A stretch of 39,113 nucleotides of DNA, from assembly GCA_017621075.1 (NCBI GenBank), contig JAGATV010000008.1:1-39113 (forward strand). The letters are read 5' to 3'. Shown here in pieces: positions 7,895-17,800 of the stretch. Numbering within the stretch: position 1 is the stretch's first letter; each line of letters begins with the position of its first letter. This DNA comes from Lachnospiraceae bacterium (GTDB lineage Bacteria > Bacillota > Clostridia > Lachnospirales > Lachnospiraceae). The notes under the pieces are model-generated. The model was not told the DNA's origin and made no database searches. It saw nothing but the letters and a program-made list of their open reading frames with translations. The position numbers were made by a program, and so were the translations under genes.

Positions 7895-10390
7895 TCAGTG
7901 GTTTTGTTCTATCATAGTGATCATTTCTTCTGCCGTCTGTATCATCTCTTCCATCGCCACATCCGCCACAAATACCCTAAGCTGCTCCATCAGAGGCAGA
8001 CAGTCTTCCGGCAGCCTGCATTTCTCCAGTTGCTCCATGGCTCTGTCGGCACCATCGATATCGAATCCCTCCACGGCATCCTTCATTGCCTGCAGATATC
8101 CGATGACTTCTTCCCTGGAAGCCTCACGCTTGGCAGTCTGTTGTCTGCGGCCGTAAGGCTCCAGGATTTCTTTGTACTTCCTGTAACATAGAAGCACCTT
8201 GGGGGTCTCTGTCCGTATGGCTTCTATATTGCTCTCATTTCCATACTGTTCCAGAGCGGCAAACTGCTCTGACAGCCCCATGGCGCCTATCATTCTGGAC
8301 GTGCTTTTCAGCGCATGGACTTCCACGGTATACTCTCTGATGAGCTGATCCTCCACACACTTTTCAATCTTTAAGGATTTTGCATCGATGAGCTGATAAA
8401 AATCTCCCAGAAGGCCCATAAAGAGTTCTTCCCTGCCACAGTTGCGGATTCCCTCCTGCACGTCGATCCCTTCTATGAGAGTCTCGCCGCCCGGGATGTT
8501 TGTACCGTTTACAACTGCTGTGGCATTGGCGCTTGCAGCCCGGGGCTTTGCCTGTCTGATCAAAAGTTCCTGGGGCAGCCATTTTTTCAGCACCCTGCAC
8601 ATCTGCCGCATATCAATAGGCTTTGTCACCATGTCATTCATTCCCGCCTCTGCAAAAAGCTTTTTCGCCTCCTTCATGGCATTGGCCGTCAGAGCGATCA
8701 CCGGAACCTCCCGGTAATAGTCGTCTTCCATTTCCCGCAGCCGCCTTACAGCCTCCACACCATCCATCACAGGCATCATGTGATCCATAAAGACAATATG
8801 ATAGTGCTTCTGCTGCACCATGGCAAGTGCCCTTTTCCCGCTGTCTGCCAGATCGATCTGCATGCCCAAAGGAGCAAGCAGTCCCACAGCCACCTTACGG
8901 TTCATCTCATTGTCATCCACGATCAGAATCTTTGCATCCGGGGCTGCAAAATCCATAGTTTCCCCTTCTGCATCCGACAGAGCGCCCTCTGCCGCAGCGT
9001 CCTTTGTAGGGATTTTCTGGGATATCGTAAAAAAGAAATCACTTCCCACTTCATATTCACTTTTTACTTCCAGCTTTCCGCCCATCAGCCTGATCAACTG
9101 GCTGCAGATCGTCAGTCCCAGCCCGGTGCCTTCTTTCCCCGCATTTCTCTTGGCATCTACCTGTTCAAATGCTCCAAACAGACGATTCAGATCTTCCTTT
9201 CGTATCCCCTGTCCGGTATCGGACACTGACACAAAGAGTTCTGCCTCATCTCCCGATTTCCTTGTGATCTTTATCAGAAGCTTTATCTGCCCTGCCTCTG
9301 TAAATTTCACCGCATTGTTCAGCAGGTTGATCAGTACCTGTCTGATGCGCAGGCCATCTCCGTATAACCGGTCCGGGAGTTCCCGGTCTATTTCAAACAA
9401 AAGCTGTATGGGTTTGTCACCGATACGGTTTTGGATCATCATCCTGATATTGTCCAACATGGGACGCATCTCATAGACATCCTCCACCAGTTCCATCTTC
9501 CCTGCTTCGATCTTGGACACATCCAGCAGATCATTGATCATGGATACCAGGGCATTGCCGGAACTTTTGATGTTGTTGAGGTATTCCCTCTGTTCCTCAG
9601 ACAGATCTGTCCGAAGCAGGATCTCTGCCATTCCCACAATGGCATTCATGGGTGTGCGTATCTCATGGGACATCTGTGACAGGAAAACAGACTTGGCAGC
9701 ATTGGCTTCCTCTGCCTTTCTCTTTTCTTCCTGTACCTGTTTTACCAGCACGATATCGGGATTTTCCATCAGCAGGTAAAAGGACATATTGATAAGCATG
9801 ATCCCCATGCCGCTCATCAATGCCAACGGATGGAATGCCTGATACACAGATATCAGGATCTCAATGGACATGACCATGCATATCACCAGCTTCTTGCGAT
9901 AATGGATCCTGCCCCAGAACCGATAGAGAAGAACTACCACCATGGCAAGATAAACGGCAATCCCCAGATAGGCCGTATAGGGCACCGGTCCGTAGGAGTA
10001 ATTCCCCTGCTCTGTCTCCTGATAATATATGGGAGACAGGGCAATAACGAGCTGGGCCGCCACCAGGATATAGATGTTGTAACGGGAAATATGGATATTT
10101 TCCTTTACCTCATCCTCTATCAGCAGAGCAATATAGCGGTACAAAAAGTAATAAATGACCAGCATCGTCCCGATAAACAGCCGGTGCAGGATATCGTTTA
10201 GCCATAGCGGGATACTGTACAGGTGATTTACCGTGTACACAGTTGCTCCGTCCAGTATCAGATGGATCATGGAGACTATCAAAATAGCCGAAAAAGTATT
10301 ATGGATCTTTGTTCTTTCTCTTTTGGCAGAAAAATATATGACCGCCATAAAGGCAATGACAAAAAAGCAGGCGATCTCCATTCTTATCAT
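7895..10390 (-). CDS. Membrane hybrid sensor histidine kinase (HisKA-HATPase-REC-Hpt)
   Basis: The 831-residue protein starts with about seven hydrophobic segments (1-210) and a short coiled linker. The HisKA dimerisation domain has SHEIRTPMNA with phospho-acceptor H242. The HATPase domain shows the N, G1 and G2 boxes (LINLLNNAVKFTE, SDTGQGI, GTGLGLTI). A receiver domain starts near 488 (ILIVDDNEMN) with D536 in VFMDHMMPVMDG. A C-terminal Hpt domain has H692 in VHALKSTSRM. It can therefore carry out a full His-Asp-His relay within one chain; the next carrier is probably the double-receiver protein downstream. Its membrane region is homologous to that of the HD-GYP protein encoded upstream, for example DGATVYTVNHL at 47-57. 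The start is supported by GGAGG nine bases upstream. Confidence 0.93.
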   Translation of the reverse strand: MIRMEIACFFVIAFMAVIYFSAKRERTKIHNTFSAILIVSMIHLILDGATVYTVNHLYSIPLWLNDILHRLFIGTMLVIYYFLYRYIALLIEDEVKENIHISRYNIYILVAAQLVIALSPIYYQETEQGNYSYGPVPYTAYLGIAVYLAMVVVLLYRFWGRIHYRKKLVICMVMSIEILISVYQAFHPLALMSGMGIMLINMSFYLLMENPDIVLVKQVQEEKRKAEEANAAKSVFLSQMSHEIRTPMNAIVGMAEILLRTDLSEEQREYLNNIKSSGNALVSMINDLLDVSKIEAGKMELVEDVYEMRPMLDNIRMMIQNRIGDKPIQLLFEIDRELPDRLYGDGLRIRQVLINLLNNAVKFTEAGQIKLLIKITRKSGDEAELFVSVSDTGQGIRKEDLNRLFGAFEQVDAKRNAGKEGTGLGLTICSQLIRLMGGKLEVKSEYEVGSDFFFTISQKIPTKDAAAEGALSDAEGETMDFAAPDAKILIVDDNEMNRKVAVGLLAPLGMQIDLADSGKRALAMVQQKHYHIVFMDHMMPVMDGVEAVRRLREMEDDYYREVPVIALTANAMKEAKKLFAEAGMNDMVTKPIDMRQMCRVLKKWLPQELLIRQAKPRAASANATAVVNGTNIPGGETLIEGIDVQEGIRNCGREELFMGLLGDFYQLIDAKSLKIEKCVEDQLIREYTVEVHALKSTSRMIGAMGLSEQFAALEQYGNESNIEAIRTETPKVLLCYRKYKEILEPYGRRQQTAKREASREEVIGYLQAMKDAVEGFDIDGADRAMEQLEKCRLPEDCLPLMEQLRVFVADVAMEEMIQTAEEMITMIEQNH

Positions 10391-10414
10391 ATCAGTCGTC
10401 CTCCGTGCCGAAGC

Positions 10415-11734
10415 TTATGCCTGTTCCGGAAATACCGGATTCTCTGCAAATTCCCGATGAACCTTTTCTACCTTTTCCCTGATATCCAGGAAAGTCTGTG
10501 CGATCACAGGGTCAAAGTCCTGCCCGATCCCTTCCCCGATAATGGAAAAACATGTTTCAAGAGGCATGGCATCGCGATAACAGCGCTTTTCGGAAATAGC
10601 GTCAAAGACATCCGCCACGGCCATGATCCTCGCACAAAGAGGGATCTCTTTTTCCTTCAATCCTTCCGGATAGCCCTTCCCATTCCACTTCTCATGGTGA
10701 TAACAGGCCACCTGGTAAGCCATATGAAAGTACTCCTCATCCCCAAGCTTCTGAAAGGTCTCCTGTATGATCTTGGCCCCTTTCGCCGCATGGGACTTCA
10801 TAACGGCAAATTCTTCCTCTGTCAGCTTGCCGGGTTTTTGCAGGATGGCATCCGGTATGGCAATCTTTCCGATATCATGCATGGGCGCAGCCTTCATCAG
10901 ATTGTTGATATAATCTTTCGTAAGGATATCCTTGTACCTTCCTCTATCCCGAAGTTCTTCTGCGATCAACTGTACATACATGCTCGTCCGCTTGATATGT
11001 CCGCCGGTACTGTTATCCCGGTTCTCAATCAGATTGGCAAACCCCATTATGGTCTCGCTGTGGTAACGGGAAAGCTCTCCCAGTGCAGGATCTTCCAGGT
11101 TCAGATAGACGCCCAGGACAAAAATTGTCACCGCAATGCTGGAGATCAAGGTCTCCGGAAATACCATCTGTATGCCTGTGACCAGTGCCATTACCAAAAG
11201 GTAGGTGAAAACACTTGCCCGCTTATGATGCTCCATATAATTCCACCGTTTGAAAAAGATCACGATGGTCAGCACGGTATACACAGCAGCCATGATAAAG
11301 CAGGTATAAACCGACCCACCCATGGAATAATTGGTATGTACTCCCTCCTCATAGCGCAGGGAATGAATATTGCACACTACCAAAAGGATGTTGGCAACAA
11401 AGGGGAAGAATACGATCAACCGGTTGACTCTTTTTTGGGGAAAGGCTCCTGTGATAAACAACATATACAAAAACAACACAAAGATAACTGCGTCCAGGCC
11501 GGCCAGAAACAGTGCGTGCAGAACTCTGTTCAAGATCTGATTTACAGTCTCCAAATGATTTACCGTATATGCAGTCGCTCCATCCAGCGTGACACTGACA
11601 ATACCAAGCAGCAACAATTCATCAAACATGGTATCCTTCAGCTTTCGGTGATATCTTTTGCATTCCCGGAAGTAGATAAATGCAATATACAAAAGTACTG
11701 CCAAACAACCTATCTGTAATCTGATATATTCCAT
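10415..11734 (-). CDS. Membrane HD-GYP domain protein, probable cyclic-di-GMP phosphodiesterase
   Basis: The 439 residues consist of a roughly seven-segment membrane region (1-215) and a cytoplasmic HD-GYP domain (about 230-420). Metal-binding and family motifs are intact: H286-D287 in MHDIGKIAIPD, the HHEKWNGKGYPEGL block with GYP at 354-356, and ADVFDAI. HD-GYP proteins hydrolyse cyclic-di-GMP, so this one probably lowers that signal. I chose the ATG at 11734 because GAGG lies seven bases before it; a GTG two codons earlier is also open. It heads the operon, 24 bases before the kinase gene, and shares the kinase's membrane module (DGATAYTVNHL at 51-61). Cyclic-di-GMP as substrate is inferred from family motifs. 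Confidence 0.9.
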   Translation of the reverse strand: MEYIRLQIGCLAVLLYIAFIYFRECKRYHRKLKDTMFDELLLLGIVSVTLDGATAYTVNHLETVNQILNRVLHALFLAGLDAVIFVLFLYMLFITGAFPQKRVNRLIVFFPFVANILLVVCNIHSLRYEEGVHTNYSMGGSVYTCFIMAAVYTVLTIVIFFKRWNYMEHHKRASVFTYLLVMALVTGIQMVFPETLISSIAVTIFVLGVYLNLEDPALGELSRYHSETIMGFANLIENRDNSTGGHIKRTSMYVQLIAEELRDRGRYKDILTKDYINNLMKAAPMHDIGKIAIPDAILQKPGKLTEEEFAVMKSHAAKGAKIIQETFQKLGDEEYFHMAYQVACYHHEKWNGKGYPEGLKEKEIPLCARIMAVADVFDAISEKRCYRDAMPLETCFSIIGEGIGQDFDPVIAQTFLDIREKVEKVHREFAENPVFPEQA

Positions 11735-11775
11735 CCGCACACCTCACTACAGCTTTTTCCTTCGAATATGGTCTT

Positions 11776-11781
11776 ATTATA
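11776..11781 (-). promoter_or_regulatory. -10 element of the signalling operon
   Basis: A perfect TATAAT on the minus strand about 42 bases before the ATG at 11734. The -35 region is weak (TGAATA at 16 bases), so this may depend on an activator. Confidence 0.4.
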
Positions 11782-11836
11782 CTATACATCCCGCAATTAT
11801 TCACCCCTGTTTATGATTATTTTGTATCGGAAACAG

Positions 11837-11865
11837 AAAAACCCCCGCCGGTTGCCCGGCAGGGG
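11837..11865 (-). terminator. Terminator of the giant pectinase gene
   Basis: On the minus strand CCCCTGCCGG pairs with CCGGCGGGGG around a GCAA loop (one mismatch), followed by TTTTTCTGTTT. It begins 24 bases after the stop codon. Confidence 0.9.
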
Positions 11866-11889
11866 CTTCAACTTATCTTGGCTTTAGGA

Positions 11890-14800
11890 TCAAGCCTCTT
11901 CGTCTTCGTTCTCTTTACGTTTGAGAACAATGATGAAGATGATTCCTGCTACGACGATAACACCCAGGATTCCTAAAACGATAGGAAGGATATTATTGCC
12001 GCTTTCTACAGATTCGGTCTCTGTAGGTACAGATGCATTGGCATTGCTGCTTTCTGTGGTTTCAGACTTGTCAGCTCCTGTATTTGCATCGGCCTTTTCT
12101 GTAGGAACTGCCTTCATGGGCTCATCGCTCATTACTAACAGGTAATCTGATGCATGGCTCCAATCAAATACTGCCTGTGCATTTTCAACCTGAGTCGTTG
12201 CAATATACTCAAAGTCGATCTTATTGTAGTAGAACAGGTTTGCATACTTACCGTTGTATTTCTTGTCTACAGGTATGATCAGCTTTCCATTGAATCCGAA
12301 CTCGCCTTCGTGATCCAAAGAGAACTGAACCAGATCACCGTATCCTTCAAATACTTTCAGTTTGTCTGCAGGTATTGCGTTCTTCTTCAGATCTACCTTC
12401 AGGTTGACAGCCATAGGAGTCTTTACATTCTTACCATTTACTTCCCAGACAGTCTTGTTGTCCTGAACAATCTTCAGAGTCACGTTCTTGCCCTGGATAA
12501 GCTCTAATACTGCCTTATCCATCTCATAGTACTTACCGAGCTCTACTTCAAGAACAACCTCTGACTTGCCGGCTTCCTTGATCAGATCCTGGAGTACCTT
12601 TTCCACCTCATTCCAATCTGTATCAGCATTGATCACGATCTTCTTGGTGGAAGTTCCATTGTTCTTGTCATCGGTCTTATTGTCGGTCTTGTTGTCGGTC
12701 TTGTTGCCAGTCTTGTTGCCAGTCTTGTTGTCGGTCTTGCCCGTGCTGCCTGTATTGCTTCCTGTAGATTCGGAACCGTTCTCCTTGCTGCCATCCTCGG
12801 TAGTTCCCTCAGAAGCAGAAGAATCATCGTCATCATCATCAGAAGCATCCAGAGCAGGAAGGGTGATATCTTCAGATGCAGTTCCTGTGGTCTCATCCAG
12901 GATCGCACCTGCCTTAGCTACATCGGTCAGCTCAAGGAAACCGTTCATATTGATAGTACCGTCAGCATTTCTAGTGATACCGCCATGGATAGCAGCATCC
13001 ATATCGAGGCTTACGAACCAATCGTCGCTTACGGTTTCTCTGCCGTTAGTGGACTTGCTTCCGTTGAAGTAGAAGTTGGTGAGGCTGTAGATCTTGCTCT
13101 CATCCTGCAGTCCCTTAGGCTTGATGTTCTCAGCTTCCTTGTTGCTCTTCTTGTAGGAGAGAACACCATCTGCATAGTAGTCGGTATTTGTAGCATTGTT
13201 GGTATAGAATGCCACGTTGTAGGACTCGTTGTCAAAGGAGGTAGAACTGTATACCTGGATATCAGGGCAACTGTTGGAGTCAATACCCTTTGCCTTGTTG
13301 CCAAATGCAACACTGTTCACCAGTGTGTGATATCCTGTGATGCTCTCACCACCCATCTTGAATCCGTTACCGTTACCTGCATTGATCTCAGCTCCGGTAG
13401 CATCATCAATATCATAACCATTCTTGAATGCGATACTGTTACGGATCACTACCGTACCGATAGGACCGGTCTCGATCTTAGCAAACAGATCCCAACCGTC
13501 ATCAGCGTTGTATGCAGCGATACATCCGTCAAATACGTTGCCGTCTGCAATTGTCAGCTTAGCTGCAAATCCGTCTGCATCCTCGTAACCGGGGTCTGCA
13601 TTCAGATAGGAAGTGCAGTTCAGGATCAGGTTGTTGGAAGGCCAATCCTCCCACTGATCAGTTCCCTTATAACGGCTGATCTGGATACCGGTATTACCGT
13701 TTCTGTAAGTGCGAATGTCATCCAGCGTATTGTAGTCACCGGATACCTGGATACCCTTCTGGCCGGCTGCGGAATTCGTTACATCAAATCCCTGGAAGTA
13801 CCAGTAGTCACCTGCCAGTACCATACCTGCGGAAAGCTTACCGAAGTCAAGTACAGGTCTTTCGGTTGCTTCAGGATCTGCCATCATGATGATGTTCTGT
13901 TCCGCAGTACCATTGATGCCTCTGTCAATGATCACGGTACCATCCATCTGATAAGTACCACCCATCATCAGGATGACATCGCCGGGTTTTACCCACTTAA
14001 CTGCTTCATAGACATCCATGGGGTTCTCCTTGGAACCGTCGCCCCAATATCCGCCCTCGGGACTTACATAAATGATATTTCTGGAATTCTCTTTGTAAGC
14101 AACTGTCTTCTTGAATCCAATACCTTCGTAAGAGCTCAGACGCTCATACTTGGAAGGACAGAAGTTTGCATCAGGCATAAAGTAGCACTCAAAGGTTGTA
14201 TCACCAGGCCTTAATGTGGTCTGGAATCTGTACTTGGTCTCTGCCTTAATATCAACATAATCTGCGATAACCTCGCCGCTGTCCTTTGCAATGTACAGCT
14301 TACCATCCATATTTCCGTAGTATACCAGCTCATAGCTCTCGCTGTTGGAAATGCCGGAAGATTCGATGGAAGCATTCGGTGTTACATAGCTGATAGGTCT
14401 CTCTTCTGCGGGAGCATCAGCTTCAGGAGCGATGGTGGTCAACTGCATATTGGAAACGCTGATCTGTGCGTTTCTGGAAGCGTAGAAGCCAACATAAATA
14501 TTGTTGGGATCCAGCTTGGTCAGCTCATCACCTTCGTCACCGTGATAGAACTTCTTGGTAGTGGTTACACCGTTCTCATCTGTATAGCTTAAGAAGTAAC
14601 CGGTGTTATTTCTCTGGAGCGTCAGCTTAAAGGTAGTCTGAGGATTCAGATCAGTGCCCTTGGTAGCATTGGCAAGATTGCCTACTCTGTTGTATGCGCC
14701 TGCCAGGTACTCATGTTCAGGAGCATAGGTCTCCAAAGTATACATACTGCTCTGGAACTCGCTGACTGCGGAACCGTCGATCATGCCATCCAGATTATCC

Positions 14801-17800
14801 TGGGTCACACCGATCTTCTCCTGAGCGCCAACGCCTAAGTACATGGAGTACTTCTCACCGGCATCAGATGCCTTCAGCTCGTTAATATCCCAATAGTACT
14901 CAACCTTGGTCACACTTGCCATATAGGAGTTATTCCAGAAGGTAGTAGCATCGCCGTGAGCGCCGACATTATCGGCTGCCATCAGACCAAAGCCTTCCTG
15001 ACCGTTGGAATAAGTCCAAGTATCAACAGTGATATCTGCTGTCAGGGTGAAGTTCTCTGTGTCAGGATCGATGGTGGTATAGTAGAATGCCAGACCATCG
15101 GTAGAGTTAGGAACCAGTTTACCCTTACCGCCCTTACTGTAAACTTCCAGGCTGCCGCTGTCATAGCTTCCGTTGTAGCCGTTGTTCTTGGTGTCAACAC
15201 CGGAACCAAATGCTGCGAACTGCCAGTTCTTCTTACCTTCGGAGGTAACAGTCAGTCTGCTGACTGCATGTTCGGATGTATCGTTATTGCCGATTGCGAC
15301 AACACCGAAGTTGTATGCCGTACCTACGGTAAGACCTTCAAAACGATAGAACAGATCCGTGGTGGAGCCAACATAAGTATCATCCAACCATACATCATAC
15401 CATTCTGCTTCTGTAACTGCCTGCCAGGAAAGCTTCACATTGCCGGAACCTGTATTCTCAGTATTGACGATAACAGGCTTCTTCATAGGAAGTGCAAAAC
15501 TTACTTCACTGCTTACTTCACTCAGCTTACTTGCTTCTCCGGAACGCTTCAGCACTGCCTGGAAGCTGTAGGTGCCGCTTGCTTCGGGCTCGTAAGTAAA
15601 GCTGGATTCAAATCCCTTGAGAGGATCTGTCTCATCTGTGATACTGATCGTATCAACCAGCGCACCGTCAAGGAATACTCTCACGTCCATGGACTCGGAG
15701 TATACGCTGCCAACTGCTGCTGCAAAAGGTACTGTGATCTTGCCTTCCTCTGCATCACCGATTGCTGCTGCTACAGGAGTGCCCAGTGTAGGATTAGAAA
15801 CGGTATCCCAAGCCACATAAGGTCTGTAGTCAACCGTGATGGAATAATAACATATTTTAGTACCGTTACCATAGAAGTAATAGGTATGACCTGCCTCTAC
15901 GGGGAATACCACTGTTTCATTTGTGTTGGAGGTCCAACTCTTGTTGTTGCTGGTATTGTCTGCGTCAACCCAGTAAACAGTCTTGCCGCCGGCACTCTTT
16001 ATGCTGATCTTGAGACGTCCGTCGTCCTCAGCTGCCAGCTTCAGAACCGCACCACCGGAAGGGATACCGCCCTTATTGTCGCCGGAAGGATTTGCGGTGC
16101 CCTGTACATAACCGTTGGTGGCGTTGTAAGGCATATCTGCCAGAACGGAGATACCGCCGTCATAATCAACGCCTGCCTTCAGTCCCTTTGCCAGGTTGAG
16201 TTCGTACAGACCTTCTGCAGAAGTCTTGCGGAATGCGTCCTTGGTGATGTAAGTGCCGTCATTGAGTTTGAGAACTGTGATATTGTTTGCCCAATCCACA
16301 CGATTTGCAGTGTTGTCAACACCTGAAGCTTCCACTGTGCCATACTCATAGTAATTTTCAGAGGTATCTGATTCCTTACTCCACACGCTCCAACCTGCCG
16401 GAACGATCAGAGATTCACCCTGAGTTTTAGAAGAAGCATTAGCCTTCCAGTAATCGCAGGTTGCGTCGATAGTGGTGTCTACAAATACGGTTTCTGCAGT
16501 GCCTACTGCCCAAGGACGTCCATAATAACCGGGCTTAGACGCATAAGCAGAAGCAGTATCCTGACCGGGAATGGTGGAAGTCACATGGCAGTTCAGGAAC
16601 AGATATCCACGTCCGGATGCCTGCTGTGCTGCTGTAATAAATCCATAATCACTATTGTCATCACTGGTGTTCCATACCAGATCACAGTTATCAAAGATGG
16701 CGGTCATGCCACCAAAGATGTAGTCTGTGCTACCGTAGATGGAACAATTATTAAACTCAGCGTAAGTACTCTTTCCGCCGTACAGGGTATCCTGACGACC
16801 GATAAATTTACAATTGTCAAATACGATGTCGCTGTAAGCATTACCAATTGCCAAAGCAGCTGCGCGCTCTTTGTACTTGTACCCCTGAACAGTGGTGTCG
16901 CCCTCTGTCATGCCGGCACGGGGAGTTGCGCCCTCCTTTGCATCACCCTTCTTAACAAGAGTATCTGCTGCTGCCTTTGCTGAAATGTACTGATTGAAAG
17001 AGTTCTCAAAAATAATACCCTCAGCCCGGAAACCGTTTGCATTGACCTGCACAGTAGCGTTCCACATAGTTGCAGAACCTGAACCGGGGTTATCTATAGA
17101 AGGATAACCATTTGCATTGTTTGCAGCCAATGTTTCCTCGCTGTACATATAGTTTTCATCCATACTATAGTATTTATAGCCATGACCATAGTAGGAAGTA
17201 ATTCTTACTTCGTTATCACCGATATTTACACCGTTATTAGTCAGTGCAAGGGTTGCAGAATCAGCATTTGCATTCTTCAGTGTTACGTTCTCAACATCTA
17301 CACGTAACATTTCTTCGTAGTTACCCGGATCGATCACGATAGTTACGCGCTGATCATCGGTACGGCTCATGTTTCGAACCGCTTCCAATGCATCGTTGAT
17401 GTTCTGATAATCCTTATCAGCACCTACTGTAATGGTCTCTGCATAGGGAACATTTACAGTTGCATTATTATCAATCATATTGATGGTCAGGGTGGCAGCA
17501 GCACCGTTTACTTTAAGGTCGGCAGTAGGACCCTGCGTATAACCCTCCAGGGTGGCAGTCACTCTGTATTGACCATCTCTTAATTTCACATTGTCAGTGC
17601 CTGTAAACTCATATACATAACCGTCAGTGGTTCCGTCAACAGGCTCTGTGAGTCTTTCAAACTTCAGTGCAACAGTGCTTGTATCAGAAACACCGGGCAT
17701 ATTTATGGTGATATCATATACAGGTTTTCTTGTGAACGTAATATTCTTCTGAGCACCATCGACACTTGCCATGATGGAAGCAGTATCTAACGTATAATCA

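Noticed and set aside
10223-11719. 498-codon plus-strand open frame opposite the HD-GYP gene
   Set aside because: Antisense shadow with Cys/His-rich unlikely composition; the minus strand encodes intact HD-GYP motifs.
11890-12010. Sortase (LPXTG) anchoring of the pectinase
   Set aside because: The C-terminus has a membrane helix and charged tail but no LPXTG-like motif; only ILPIV occurs just inside the helix.
12669-12740. Regular 12-base repeats as a possible CRISPR array
   Set aside because: Units are contiguous without spacers and stay in frame coding for NKT-type linker residues.
14956-16326. 456-codon plus-strand open frame opposite the pectinase
   Set aside because: Antisense to the CE8-FN3 part of the pectinase; Cys-rich low-quality translation with no ribosome site.
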